64,000 bases of DNA from Aphelocoma coerulescens (lineage: Eukaryota > Chordata > Aves > Passeriformes > Corvidae), in the NCBI RefSeq assembly GCF_041296385.1, contig NC_091017.1, positions 78,731,055 through 78,795,054 on the forward strand. The letters run 5' to 3'. This document shows positions 37,596-52,570 of the stretch, in pieces; within the stretch, counting starts at the first letter, position 1, and each line of letters starts with the position of its first letter. The translations under genes and the position numbers were made by a program. The notes beneath the pieces are model-generated. The model saw only the letters and a list, made by a program, of their open reading frames with translations, was not told where the DNA came from and did no database searches.

Positions 37596-37708
37596 CTGAG
37601 CGTGGGGCCGATGCAGGCCGTGTCCGTGCTCTCGATCTCGCGCAGGATCCGCTCGTGCTCCGCCGCCGTCTCCAGGCTCTCCAGCTCCGCCATCTTCGGC
37701 CGCTCCAT
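37596..37708 (-). CDS. EXOC6B: EXOC6B coding exon 1 with start codon
   Basis: The exon encodes 37 complete codons plus two bases: it begins MERPKMAELESLETAAEHER and ends with TACIGPTL. This is nearly identical to the N-terminus of mammalian EXOC6B as I know the family. The ATG at 37,708 sits in GGCCCCATGG (G at +4). A second in-frame ATG lies five codons downstream, but the MER start matches the family. The exon ends CTCAG and is followed by a GTGCGC donor, leaving phase 2, which fits exon 2 at 242-407. The start codon lies inside a CpG island, as expected for a broadly expressed gene. The 5' UTR and transcription start cannot be fixed from sequence alone. They probably lie between 37,709 and about 37,980, near the ZNF143-like motifs. 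Confidence 0.95.
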
Positions 37709-37810
37709 GGGGCCGCTCCACCTGCGCGGCCCCGCCCGGCCCGGCCCGGCCCGGCCCCCCCCGCCGGGAGCGGCACCGCCGGGGCTGCTCGGCCCCGCTC
37801 CGCTCCGCGC

Positions 37811-37972
37811 GCGGCACCACGGGACATGTAGTGCGGGAGGGGGCCCCGCCGCGCGGCACCACGGGAGATGTAGTGCGGGGAGGGGGGAGGTGGGCGCACG
37901 GAGAGCCACGGGAAATGTAGTCCGAGTAGGGCCGGGCGCGTGCGGCACCATGGGAGATGTAGTCCGGGAGGG
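37811..37972 (-). promoter_or_regulatory. Cluster of four ZNF143/SBS-like motifs upstream of EXOC6B
   Basis: Read on the minus strand, the word ACTACATCTCCCATGGTGCC and close variants occur four times, at about 37,811-37,836, 37,853-37,882, 37,903-37,927 and 37,941-37,972. The known ZNF143 (Staf) binding site has the core ACTACAnnTCCCA and is frequent in CpG-island promoters 50-200 bp from the start site. The spacing is roughly 40-45 bp. The copies share flanking GGCAC and GGGAGGGGG, so they probably arose by tandem duplication. Confidence 0.7.
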
Positions 37973-39314
37973 GGCCGGGCCTACGCGGCCGCTCCGCCCA
38001 GCGAGGGGGGGGACGGACCAGGGGCGGCCGCGGGGCGAGGGGAGCCGGCGGGAGACTGGGTGGGGACGGTGTCGTACCCCTGGAGGGGACACAGACCCCG
38101 TCCTCCCCGTGAGAGGACAGAGCCCCGTGGCTCGGACACCTCCGTGGAGGACGCAGCCCCACGGCACAGTCCCCGTGTTGTACCCCGGGAGGGGACACAG
38201 CCCCGCGGCAGTGACACCGCTGTGACATCGCAGCAGGAAAGAACCCGTGTCCCTGCCCCGAGCAGAGGCAGACCCTGCTCCTCCTTTCCCATCCTGTCCC
38301 TCAGCCCCACAGACGATGTCACCACCACCCTGAAAAAGTGCCGTTGGCTGCGGTCCCAAGCGCACGGGAAATCTCGCTGCGGAAAGCCGGTGTCTACAAA
38401 GGAGACAGAGGAGGCAGAGGAGGCAGAGGAGTCCTGAAGCTTCATTCAAACACAGGCAGAATCCACTGGGGCACACGCCCGCGGGGTTTTCTCTCTCCAG
38501 GTTTTGGAGGGCGCAGCTTCCTTTATCCCAAACTCCCAGCCACTTGTTGCCCTCTTCCTTCCCCCATTGCTGAGGTACCAGGAAGGTGCAGCCTTCCCGA
38601 ACCGCCTGCCACACATCCCACTTGACCCCGGCATTTCACCCCAAAGGTCAGAAACTCCGGCTCGTGCCGGCACACTTGTCTGTGTCAGGAGTCAGGCTGT
38701 CCGGGCGCTGTGACAAACCCGCCGCTTGAAGTTCATGGAGACATCAAGCCCCATCTCGAAGCCGTTCTCACCCACGCCTGTCACCCCCGGAACCGTGTGT
38801 GAAGCCATCAGCACACCTCTTCCCTACCACGAGGGAGCTCCTGCAGACACCGACCCGCCTCTGAGCTGATCCTGCCCCACCCCGCCCGCTGCCGAGCGCG
38901 GCGCGTCCCCCTGGGCTGTGGGATCCAAGGACACCGCGGATCTCCCTCCGAGCACACCGGCGTCCTGCAGGAACATCCCTGGAGGTCAAGGTCTCCTCGC
39001 TGCCGCTCCCGATGTGACTCCCTTTGGAAGCAGATGGTTGTTACCGTTACCATTTCGTGTTGGGAAAACAGTGCTGGAGTGTCCCGTCCCCAGCCACACC
39101 TTATCAGGTGCTGTCCTTGCACGGGAATGATACAGCGGGATGGGATGGAGAGCAGGGATCCCAGACTGTGGATACCGCCGCGGGTTTCTGCCTTTGCTTC
39201 CGTTGTTTCACCCTCTGAGATATAAATAAAAAATTCCAATTGTGTGAGCACAGCTCGGGCCTCCCCCGCTGCTGCTTGTGAAGGTGGAACGCTGCTGGCT
39301 CAAATAACACGGAA

Positions 39315-39362
39315 TTATGGAATGGTTGGGGTTGGAAGGGACCTCAAAGATCATCTCGTTCC
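39315..39362 (-). mobile_element. CR1 3' tip
   Basis: TGGAATGGTTGGGGTTGGAA, then CAAAGATCATCTCGTTCC. Confidence 0.8.
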
Positions 39363-39472
39363 TGTATTGTCATCTAATGAAATGAGAAGGGGATAAAAGA
39401 GCTCCCCAAAATGAAGCACCATTACTGGAGCAACACAGGAGGAGCAAGGAAAGCCTGGTGAAAACTCGGAGT

Positions 39473-39870
39473 CATTAAGGCTGGAAAAGACCTTTAAGAT
39501 CATTGAGCCCAAAGGCTCCCCCAGCACTGCCCCATGTCCCCAGTGCCACATCCACACAGATTTAAATCCCTCCAGGGATGGGGACTCCACCACTGCCAGG
39601 CCTGGACAGCCCTTTCCAGGAAGGAATATTCCCAGTATCCACCCTGAGCCTCCCCTGGCCCAGCCTGAGGCCGTTCCCTCTCCTCCTGTCCCTGTTCCCT
39701 GCCAGCAGAGCCCGACCCCCCCGGCTGCCCCCTCCTGTCAGGGACTTGTGCAGAGCCACAAGGTCCCCCCTGAGCCTCCTTTGCTCCAGCCTGAGCCCCT
39801 TTCCAGCTCCCTCAGGAATTCTCCAGCATCTTCCCAACTTCCTCAGCCACTCCTCACCAGACTCGCTCCA
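39473..39870 (-). mobile_element. CR1 copy, GGTTGGAAAAGACC subfamily
   Basis: GGCTGGAAAAGACCTTTAAG. It then shares long near-identical stretches with 27,277-27,660, such as CCACATCCACACAGATTTAA. Confidence 0.92.
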
Positions 39871-40731
39871 ACTCCCTCGGTTAACGTGAAGTTCACCAAC
39901 TCTTCCCATCGCTTCCCTAACACGGTGTCACTTCGGATGTGACAGCAGGCAGGAAATCTGTCCTCCAACAGTGTCACGGCAGGGATCTGTAGAAGCTCTC
40001 CGAGGACCAAGAACTGAAGAGACGCATCAGCAGCGGGAGGAAAGGGGATGAAAATGGCAGGGTGGATGGATCCTGATCTGGGGCTGGATCGGGAGCTGTT
40101 CCCAGCACTGCAGAGCCTCCACCAGCTCCTCTGGAGACGCCGGGCATCCCTGGGGAAGGAAGGCTGGAGCTTCCAGCGATCCCTCCCGGCAGCACAGGGA
40201 CAATCCCTCCAGGAATTCGCCCTGCGAGGAGCAGCCCAGCGGTAACTGAACCGCGCTGGAGCTCAGCCCGCTGCCGGGAGCTGCCTGCGGCCATGGAAAT
40301 GCATCCCGGGCTGTCCGTGCGGGACACACCCGGCGCCGCGGTGACATCTGGGGGTGCCACTGCTGCCAGCAGATAAGAGGATTATTGTTGTCATTGAAAT
40401 TAGCGGGGTTTGTGCTGTTGGGAATGAGCCAATATTCCTGCAGGCAGCGGTTCTTCCTGGGATTTAAACGCGTTTGAACAGCAGGGCCAGGAGGGAGCGG
40501 CTGGTAACGATCCCTGGTGGGTTTAATGACAGGGTGTGACTGGCACCAGGGCCAGGGACAGTTCTGAGGGCTGGCTCGGTGCTGTCACAAATGAGGATCT
40601 CAAGAACTGGATCTGCTGTGAGGAGGCTGCTCAGCCCAGGGGATTGTGGTACAAGGGATTGTGAGCACAGAGTGGGAATTTAAAATCCCAGAGATGGGAA
40701 TTCAAAATCCCAGAGACAGGAATTTAAAGTC

Positions 40732-41305
40732 ACAGAATGGGTTGGGTTGGGAGGGACCTCAAAGCCCCTCCAGTGCCAGCCCTGCCATGGGCAGGGACAG
40801 CTCCCACTGTCCCAGGCTGCTCCAAGCCCCAGTGTCCAGCCTGGCCTTGGGCACTGCCAGGGATCCAGGGGCAGCCACAGCTGATCTGGGAACCTGTGCC
40901 AGGGCCTGCCCACCCTCCCAGCCAGGAATTCCTTCCCAATATCCCATCTAAATCTCTCCTCTTCTGGTTTAAAACCATTTCCCTTGTCCTATGACCATCC
41001 GCTCATACAATAAGTCACTCTCCCTCTTTCTTACAACCCCTTTAAGCACTGGAAGCTGCAATATGGTTTTCCCGGATCCTTCTCCTCTCCAGGATGAACA
41101 TCCCCAGCTCTCCCAGCCTGTGTCTGTATCAGAGGTGCTCGAACCCTCAAAGCATCTCTGGGTTCCTCCTCCCGCCTGCTTTCCGCAGCTCCACGTCCTC
41201 CCCAGGGCTGGGGCAGCTCTGCAGGTGGGGTCTCACCTGGGCGGGGCAGAGGGGCAAAATCCCCTCCCTCAACCTCCGGTGCTGCTGAGGATGAGCCCAG
41301 GGTGG
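40732..41305 (-). mobile_element. CR1 copy, more diverged
   Basis: From CAGAATGGGTTGGGTTGGGA to TGCAGGTGGGGTCTCACCTG. It keeps the CCTTGTCCTATGACCATC and TTTAAAACCATTTCC words of typical CR1. Confidence 0.92.
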
Positions 41306-42780
41306 GGTTAGCAAGGAACAGAAATCAAATGGCCCCCAAAACCAAACCACCAAGGGAACACCATCCATCTGCTCCTCCCCAGCGCTGTGTGGCCACAGGG
41401 TCACCCCGAGCCTCAGGTCCAGCTGATTCCCCCCCAGCGCCCTCAGCTCTGCTCAGGTCAGGGATGAAACGTTCCATCCCATAAGAAAAGCCCCACTCTT
41501 TGTCCCCAAACGCGTGGCACTTGGTCACCTTCACACGAATATTCGCTGCTGGCGTCTGCCCGGGATTTGTCCTTGTTATTTGCTGCCACACAAACTTTGC
41601 CCCATTTGAGAGCCTGTCCACAAGAAGTTCCTTGATTTATTGATTTATTTATTCCCCCAGTCCCTGTTGTAAACATGCTGAATGGGTATTGTTGGGATTT
41701 ATTCATCAACTCATCGGGTGAGGCCGACACAAATGCAGCAAAGATGGCTCTGCCCAGCTCACAGTCCTTGAAAAATGAGACTGGCTTTGCCTGACAGATT
41801 CTGTTTGCCTTGAACCCATCTGGCTGCCATTAACCCTTTTATGTTCCCTTAATTTCCTCCTAATGAAGCTCCATGTAATTGGGTTTTATGGAGCTGACAA
41901 CAGCCTGATAACGCTTTAAAACCTCTCCCTTTTCATTGCTGACCTTGCAGCGTTTTCCAGGCCTCCACAACTTCCCTAGTGGACCAAAACTTCCTAAAAA
42001 AATCAATGGGGTGGGTCAGGGAGCTGGAGGAGCCTCGTGTGCAAGTTCCCTGCTGGTTCAACAATCTGCCTCTGTCCATGACTTCCCAAACCCGGGAGCA
42101 GCTGTCCCGAATCCCTGGAGCAATACCCTTATCAGAATTTATCTCCTTTAAATTTAACTTCACAACCTCAAGCTTCTCGTGTTTATTTTGGGGGTTTCAT
42201 TTTGTGCGGTTGCTTTGCTGAACTCCTGCAACATCTCCTGGCTTCTCTCCTTCCTTTTCCACTTCCCCCTCTCCCTGCTGGATCTTCCAGGTGGCTCCAT
42301 GCTCTCCTCCCCTCCATCCAGCAGTGACAGGAGGGCACGATGCCAAGCCAAGCTTAAATCTGGTCTCTCCAGAGCCATTCAGGAAAACATTTCCCAGTGG
42401 AATGACGGGTTTAGCCACAAACCCGGGAATTAAAAGTGGAAAGAGAGGATCAAACGAGGCCAGATGCTGTTCACCTGGAAAACCCCTCCTGCAGACACGC
42501 TCCGGGAACCTCAAACAACTTCTCTGGGCAGGTGCCTCCTTTTGGGATGAGGACTGGAGTCCTGGAGCTGCTTCCACGCTCCTCTCCTCCACCCCCACCC
42601 TCTCCTCCTGCTCTCCCTCCTGCCCTCACCAAACCTCCAGCTCTCAGCAGGCTGGGCACCCTCGGGCTTTGCTTCCCCTCCCCGGACAAGGAAAACCCCG
42701 GGATTCCCGGCGCAGTGACAACGCCCGGTGCTGACTCAGCCCCGAAGGCATCGCTCCTGTTTGCTCTGGGGGTGCGGCAG

Positions 42781-43068
42781 CCCGGGTTCCCTCTCCAGGG
42801 CTGTCCTTTAGCACCCTGCGCGCCGATCCCAGGGAATAAACACATCTCTGCTCCCGGGTTCCCTCTCCAGGGCTGCCCTTTTGCGCGCCGATCCCAGGGA
42901 ATAAACACATCCCTGCTCCCGGATTCCCTCTCCAGGGCTGCCCTTTAGCACCCTGCGCGCCGATCCCAGGGAATAAACACATCCCTGCTCCTGGAGTTCC
43001 CTCTCCAGGGCTGCCCTTTAGCACCCTGCGCGCCGATCCCAGGGAATAAACACATCCCTGCTCCCGCA
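42781..43068. repeat. 73-bp tandem repeat, 4 copies
   Basis: TTCCCTCTCCAGGGCTGCCC recurs about every 73 bp; the second unit lacks about 9 bp. Every unit contains GGGAATAAACACATC. Confidence 0.95.
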
Positions 43069-44310
43069 GAGCCGCCTGCCTCTCATTTACTCCCTCCCTC
43101 AGCCGCATTCCACATCTTTCCAAGCGGTGCCAGCTGCAAGCACCCCCTGTGCCCATGCAATGCGATCCTGCCCTGTCCAGCGGGATGCTCGTGGCTCGGC
43201 TTCCCTTTCCTGGGAGAAGGGAAAGGGCTGGGCTGGAGAGGAGCCACAGGGACAGGGCTGCTCCTGCTGCCGGGCACAGCTCCCTCCGCGCCGCCCGCCA
43301 CCATCCCGCACACTCGGATGCCACCGCAGCAGCCAGCCCGGAATGCCAGGGGCTCCGCAGGGTGATTCACAGGGATTGCACCCCGGGCAGGTGCCCTCGC
43401 CTGGCCCTGGCTCCCTGGCGTTGGTTGCCCCCACGTGGATCCGTCCACATCGCCGCAAAATATTCCAGTCTTCCGCCAGGTATTCCTGCAGGATAAATCC
43501 ACATTTTCCAGCCACAGCGCTCGGTGCTTGAAGTCCTGCTCTGTGTTACATTTAAGGACTGAAATCGAGTTTTAAGCCTAATACTATTGTGTGTTCCCCA
43601 AATCCCTGTTTGGGACACACCTGGATGCTCCTAAACACAACTTTTGTTTTCTCATGTGTTTTATTCCGCCTTTTCATCTGAATACTGGAAAATACCTCAG
43701 ACAGACTGAAGATGGATTTCAGCCGTGGAGTTCTGGCTTCAGCCTTTGAGGAGGATTTTTCAAATCTGAGTTTCTGCTTTAATTAAATACAGCTCAGGGA
43801 TCTCTGGTGGCAATTTTGGGGTGAAGATCTTTTGGCAAGCTGTGTGTTTCTAAAGTGCTCCCAAATCCCACATGGAATGGCTTAGCTTCACTGAGGCAGG
43901 ATTTGAAGACCAAAGAGGTGAATCCCCACCCCAGGGCTGCTCCAAATGGGAATTCTGTGCTTGGGGCTGCAGGATGGCAAAGGAGGGGCCACAATTTATG
44001 AGCAGGAGGGAGATCCCACCTCTCATCCCAAAATGAGGGGAGATTTCCTCCCTGCACACTCCACTTCTCATCACAGACAGCTGCAGGAGCGAGGATCCTG
44101 CTGTGCCACTCAGCCCATCCCATTATCCTTCCTGCCGTAAATCCAGCTGGATACAGCCGGAGCCAGGATCACCCGAGCCACGGTGTCCCTGGGAGGTGAC
44201 ACAACGAGCTGTCAACACGATGGGGTCCCACAGCTGGGGTGGCCTTCGGGCCACTCAACCAACAGCAGAGCTCAGGAGTGAGGCCACACCCGCCCTGCCC
44301 GCAGCCCCCG

Positions 44311-44415
44311 GGAGCCACGGTGACAACAGCCAGGGTGGCAAGTGCCAGCCCTGCCCTGCTGCGGAGCCACGGTGACAACAGCCAGGGTGGCAAGTGCCAG
44401 CCCTGCCCTGCTGCC
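44311..44415. repeat. Tandem duplication of about 53 bp
   Basis: GAGCCACGGTGACAACAGCC and the following GGTGGCAAGTGCCAGCCCTG occur twice in succession. Confidence 0.9.
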
Positions 44416-44665
44416 ACGGGACAGAGATCCCCAGGGCTCCTCCTGAAAGCTGTTGGTGCCAGTCCTGTGCCCAAGGAGTTCAGAGCTTCCTCCCCGAGGA
44501 GCCCTGGCAGTGTCCCAGCAGGGCATTCCCAGCTCCACGGCATTCCCACTGCCCTGGGATGGGCTTTCCCCTCTGGAAACCCTCCTGGCTTTCCCTGGAA
44601 GGGGCTGCCCACAGATCCCTCTGGATTTCTGATGTCACTGACACAGGGCAGGGGTGGAGTCCCCA

Positions 44666-44797
44666 TGCCTGGAGGGGTTTAAAGCCCTGCGGATGTGGCA
44701 CTGGGGACACGGGGCAGTGCTGGCCTGGGCAGTGCTGGGGATGGTTGGACTCCCAGAGTGCTTTTCCAAGGCTGAGCAGTCTGTGATTCCCTGACAC
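44666..44797 (+). mobile_element. CR1 3' fragment
   Basis: GGAGGGGTTTAAAGCCCTGC, GGATGTGGCACTGGGGACAC, then GGATGGTTGGACTCCCAGAG. Confidence 0.88.
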
Positions 44798-45064
44798 CAA
44801 TTGCTGCTTCTCCCAACTACAGCCCGAGCCTGACCACTGATGGGAGAGTTTTGTGGATTTCCTGCTATTCCCTGTTCCGGATCCAGCTCCATCTGCCCCC
44901 GGTTCCATGAAGGACGAGAGTGGCCTGCCCTGTGTTGTCCCAGCACTAGAGAATTCCATGGGATCCGTCCACATCACCACTGGGGTTTGGAGTGCACTGA
45001 GTCCCCCCTGTGCCAGGGTGGGAGGGATGTGGAGCAACTTCTGGAGTTTTAGAGATTGACCTTC

Positions 45065-45262
45065 CCTGTGAGGGTGGGGAGGGGCTGGGCTGGAATTGCC
45101 AGAGCAGCTGGGGCTGCCCCTGGATCCCTGGCAGTGCCCAAGGCCAGGCTGGACAGGGTTTGGATCCATCTGGGATAGTGGAAGGTGTCCCTGCCCATGG
45201 CAGGAGGTGAAACGGGATGGGATTTCAGACCCCTTCCCACCCAAACCATTCTGGAATTCCAT
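45065..45262 (+). mobile_element. CR1 copy of the abundant subfamily
   Basis: GGGGAGGGGCTGGGCTGGAA to CTTCCCACCCAAACCATTCT. Confidence 0.9.
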
Positions 45263-45417
45263 AACTTCCCTGCAGTTCTGCCCTTCAGTTCCACCTCTGG
45301 GCTCGTTTTGTCACCAGTTCCTTCCCCCTGATATTTTATGGGATTTTTACCCGACTTTAGCACAAGCAACTTTTATCAGCTAAAAATGAAATCCTTCCTG
45401 AGCCCTCACTCCTGCTT

Positions 45418-45545
45418 AGAACCACAGAATGGTTTGGGCTGGAAAGGACCTTAAAGCCCATCCCATTCCAAACCCCCGCCATGGGCAGGGACACCTTCCA
45501 CCAGTTGTTCCAAGTCCCCTTGAGTGCTTCCAGGGATCAGGAATC
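45418..45545 (-). mobile_element. CR1 3' fragment
   Basis: ACCACAGAATGGTTTGGGCT, then CCATGGGCAGGGACACCTTC. Confidence 0.9.
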
Positions 45546-46364
45546 TCCTGATGGAAGAACTGGGCTGCTGGAAGGAAAGCCCAGCAAACGCTGCCCATTC
45601 CCAGTTGGCCCAGCTCCGTGTGGGGTGCCAGGCTGGGAAGCAGGGCAGGAATCGTGATGGATGCAGGAGACTGGAGCTGCCAAAGTGGGAAGGGGGGAAC
45701 TGGCAGTGACTGAAGCAAGTTCTGCCATCAAGAAGCTACTTGTGAAAAAAATACACATTTGCTGTCTTATTTTTTTGCTGATGATCTTAATTTCGCCGAA
45801 TGTGTAAGATTTGCTTTAGCAAAACAAATACCACTCTTGGGTTTTTGCCACGCCATGAATTTTTAATGCTTTATTAGAGCGCTGGAGGGTTCCAGCCCAG
45901 TCTGTGGCTGCTTAATTGAGTGAAATCCCACTCCATTACCTGCCTGGAACCATCTGGCCTCGGGACTGAACAGCTGGGAATGCAAGCCCTGCTGCCAGCT
46001 CATTCCGTACAAACCAGGTGTTCTTTGGAAAAACCCTCCCTGAAAGTTGTCTGCACCTTCATGCACAGAGATATTTATTTTTGAAAAGGATTTTAGGGCT
46101 TTTTGTGATATGACAGGGCGTTCACTTCCCAGTAAAGTAGCAGTGCTGGGTGCCAAAAACTGGGATTGCAGAGGGAAAAGGAGAGGGAAGGCTTTGTTGG
46201 AGCGTGGTCCTGCAGGAGTGGCAAGGGACAAGGGGACAAGGCTGAGCAGGTACAATAAAAGGGAATTTACATCCACGCGGGGGGAAAAAAAAAAAATATA
46301 TATATATAAAAGGATTAAAAATTGATTTAAAAGTATTTGTAAAATATATTGAAAAGTGCATTGA

Positions 46365-49181
<2,817 letters not shown>

Positions 49182-50172
49182 GCTCCTGCCAGCTTCACCT
49201 TTGCCTTCCTGCTTTGCTTCCTGCTGAGCCTTTTCCCGGTGCCCCCAGCAGGCCCTTGTGCAAATCCTGGGGTCTGGGAAGCTTTTAAGAGACCCCAGTG
49301 TGCCTTATGAACACCCCTGGTGCCCTGAGGGGGTTGGGGAGCAGCTCCTGCTGCTGAGCCCTGGCTGGCAGGAGCAGGAATTCCTCAGCTCCCGGGGATG
49401 GGGGAGCAGAGGTGGCTTTCCCAAGGGAATAGCCCTGGAAGGTTAAAACGCTCCTGCACAGGAGTTTGTGGGAGCCAAGGGGTGCCCAGGCACATGAGGC
49501 CAGGGCAGAGAGGTCCCTGCCAGCCCCAGGAGGTCCCAGAGAAGCCAACAGCAGGATGGGAGCTGAGTGTCCCCATGTCTGTCCCCTTTGCTCTGCAGGA
49601 AAAAGTCCCCAAGGAGCCATTCCTGGGGCTGGGGATGGTGATGTCCCCCCCGAGCCCCAGCCCTGTCCCCTGCTGACCAGGGCCCCCAAATCCCCCTGCG
49701 GTGCTGGGGCTGTCTCTGGAGATCTGGGGGTTAGGATGCAGCAAAGCCTGTCCCAGTGGTTTTTCCAAGAAGGCCGGTATCACCAGGAGAGGGAGCTGGC
49801 CTGGGAGGAATTGGGAGTTTTGGGAGCCTGGCTGAGGTCACGAGCTCACAGAAACCTGGTCAGAGCAGGGAGACACAGCCCTGAGTTCCTGCCGTGCTCC
49901 TGTTGCGGGTTTTGGGTCCAAGCCTTGCTCTGGGGTTTCATCCCCTTCCTTTTAATTATTTGTGGGGTTTTTTTGTCATTTTCCCATCAGATTCCAGCAG
50001 CCACAGACACACAGAGAGTTCCCTTCTGGAAAGCTGATGCAGGACAGTTGGTTTGGAGCCCAGTGGCACCCCCCATGTGCCCTGGAAATGGCCAGTGCCC
50101 CTCTGTGCCCCCTCCCTGCAGCCTCCACCCCAACCCTGCAGCTCAGATTTTTGTCCCCCTGGCTCTCCAGTC

Positions 50173-50196
50173 ATTAAAAGTTTCAAAATCATTAAA
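50173..50196 (+). terminator. SPR: Candidate SPR polyadenylation signals
   Basis: Two ATTAAA hexamers lie at 50,173-50,178 and 50,191-50,196, followed within 30 bp by GT-rich sequence. This would give a 3' UTR of about 1 kb. No AATAAA was seen between the stop codon and this point. Confidence 0.4.
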
Positions 50197-50696
50197 ATCG
50201 TTAGGAATGTCTGCTCTGGGGTTTCTGCTGTGTCTTTAAGGGTGGGTAAATCCTTGGCAGAGTGGGAGGAGGATCTGGGGTTGAGCACTGGCTTCACCCA
50301 GCACGGCACCACCATTCCCCCCTGGAGTCCTGTGCTGCCCTGTCTGAGCCCTTTCATTAATTCTGGGTTCATTTAATCCTGTCCAGCTCATAAATCCCTC
50401 CTCCCCAGCCAGTCCTGGGCCTGGTTTCAGCTTTCCTCCCTGCCTGGGGAACTTTTATTAGCTAAAAGTGCCTCTGCTGCTCCCAGCCCCGGCAATGGGA
50501 ATGTTGTTCTGGGATTTGATTCCTGCTGGGGTTTCTGTGGTTTGGGAACCCTCCCTGGAATCTCTGCTGCTAAAAAATCCCCCCTCTCCTCACCTGCAGC
50601 TGTGTGGGTTTGTCCCAACCCCTCCTGGGCAGGAATATTCTTTTGAGATCTGCTCTCTGCAAAAAATAACCCCAGAGCTTCCCAAGCTCACTCCAG

Positions 50697-50881
50697 CAGC
50701 CTCGGGAATGGCCTCATTCCCTGGATTCCCGGAGCAGGACCTGGGGGCTCCAGCATGGAGCTGGCTCTGAACGTGGGATGGCTGGAGTGGCATGGAATGG
50801 GAGAGCATTCCAGGGAATCGCACCCAGGGAGCGCCAGGGGATGCTGGAGAAACCCCCCCAGAGAGAGGCGGAGAGGCTGTG
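50697..50881. repeat. Left flank of a duplicated segment (partner 23,150-23,351)
   Basis: This is the second copy of the segment described at 23,150. It begins at CAGCCTCGGGAATGGCCTCA. Confidence 0.9.
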
Positions 50882-51325
50882 GGAGAGAAGGGGAATCCTG
50901 GAATGGTTTGGGTGGGGAGGGACCTTAAATCCCATCCAGTTCCAGGGACACCTCCCACCATCCCAGGTGGATCCAAGCCCCAGTGTCCAGCCTGGCCTTG
51001 GGCACTTCCAGGGATCCAGGGGCAGCCCCAGCTGCTCTGGCAATTCCAGCCCAGCCCCTCCCCACCCTCCCAGCCAGCAATTCCTTCCCAACATCCCACC
51101 CCAAGCTCCCCTTTCCCACTGGGAAGCCATTCCCTGCCTCCTGGCCCTCCATGCCTTGGCCCCAGTCCCTCTGCAGCTCTCCTGGAGCCCCTTTAGGCCC
51201 TGCAAGGGGCTCCCAGCTCTCCCTGGCTCCTTCCCTTCTCCAGGGGAACATTCCCACCTCTCCCAGGCTGCCTCCAGAGCAGAGGGGCTCCAGCCCTGCA
51301 GCAGCTCCGGGGCCTCCTCTCACCT
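50882..51325 (-). mobile_element. CR1 copy of the abundant subfamily
   Basis: From GAATCCTGGAATGGTTTGGG to CAGCTCCGGGGCCTCCTCTC. Confidence 0.92.
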
Positions 51326-51810
51326 TGCTCTGACAGGACCCTGTCCCTTGTGCTGACCCTGGATCATTTTTCAGCCCCTTTTCTCTCTCCCCACAAACAG
51401 CAGGAGCAAAAATCCATCTTGGAGCTCCAAGCTCTTAAAACTCCACATCTGCTCCAAGGGGAACCTGCACGCACAGGCACATCCCAAGTGCAAATGCCAT
51501 GGATGTGAGGATGGGCTGGGGCTCCCACTCCTGCATTTCCCTGTGAGAGCCGCCTCGTGCTCACAGTTCCATGGAGGGGGTTGTTCTCCACCGTGGTCAT
51601 CCCACACTTTGTGCTCCCAGCTCTCCTGGATGGTTCATTTTTAGGGGTTTCATCCCCAAAGTGTGCCCATTTCCCTGTGCAGCTCTTTGGTGTTGAGATC
51701 GCTCTGCGATCCCCAGGGATGGGCTGGGTTTGGGATTCCCACTGCTGGAGCAGAGCTCTGCCCAGGGAGAGCTGACAGTGATGCTTTGGGGACGTTGCCC
51801 TGGGTGTCCC

Positions 51811-52570
51811 CATGCACCAGGTACCAACATCCACCAGGTACCAACATCCACCAGGTACCAGCATCCCCTGGGTGCCAGCATCCTCCAGGTGCCAGCATCC
51901 CCTGGGTACCAGCATCCTCCAGGTGCCAGCATCCCCTGGATATCACCATCCCCAGGATATCACCATCCCCAGGGTACTGACAGCCACCAGGTACCAGCAT
52001 CCCCTGGGTGCCAGCATCCTCCAGGTGCCAGCATCCGCTGGGTACCAGCATCCCCTGGATATCACCATCCCCAGGGTACTGACAGCCACCAGGTACCAGC
52101 ATCCCTGGGTACCAACATTCCCAGCTGCCAGCATCCCCCGGATATCTCCCTCCCCTGGGTACCAGCATCAGTCTGGGCACCATCATCACTCCAGATGCCA
52201 TCACCCTCTGGGTACCAACATGCACCAGGTGCCAGCATCCTCTGGATATCACCAACCCCTGGATACCATCATCCCCTGGGTACCAGCATCCCCCGGGTAC
52301 CAGCATCCCCTGGATGCCATCATCACTTCAGGTACCAGCATCCCCCAGGTACCAACGTCCCCCGGATATCAACATCCACTGGGTACCAGCATCCTCTGGG
52401 TACCAACATGCACCAGGTGCCAGCATCCTCTGGATATCAGCATCCCCATGGTACCAGCATCCCCCAGGTACCCACATCTCCATGGGTACCAACATCCCCC
52501 AGGCAGCAGCATCTCTGGGTACCACCATCCCCCAGGTGCCAGCACACATGGATGTGGCCATGCCCTGGGC
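51811..52570. repeat. 17-bp minisatellite GGTACCAGCATCCCCTG, about 45 copies
   Basis: Units such as GGTACCAACATCCACCA, GGTGCCAGCATCCTCCA and GATATCACCATCCCCAG follow each other for 760 bp. Variants such as the GATATCACC unit recur at intervals, showing blockwise duplication. Confidence 0.95.

Larger units (their letters stand above)
37230..38060. promoter_or_regulatory. EXOC6B: CpG island and promoter region of EXOC6B
   Basis: The region is very GC- and CpG-rich and covers the first coding exon and its upstream side. No TATA box is visible, which fits a dispersed CpG-island promoter. A GGCCCG-type run lies at about 37,731-37,760, just upstream of the ATG. Four ZNF143-like motifs lie further upstream. 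Confidence 0.8.
38061..40731. other. Intergenic region upstream of EXOC6B
   Basis: An imperfect series with GAGGGGACACAGCCCCG lies at about 38,070-38,225, followed by a GAGGCA triplication at 38,406-38,430. CR1 copies occupy 39,315-39,870. No gene was recognised. Confidence 0.5.

Noticed and set aside
37243..38225. Divergent coding gene on the plus strand of the EXOC6B CpG island
   Set aside because: The open frames are long only because stop codons are rare in GC-rich DNA. No family match or splice pattern was seen.
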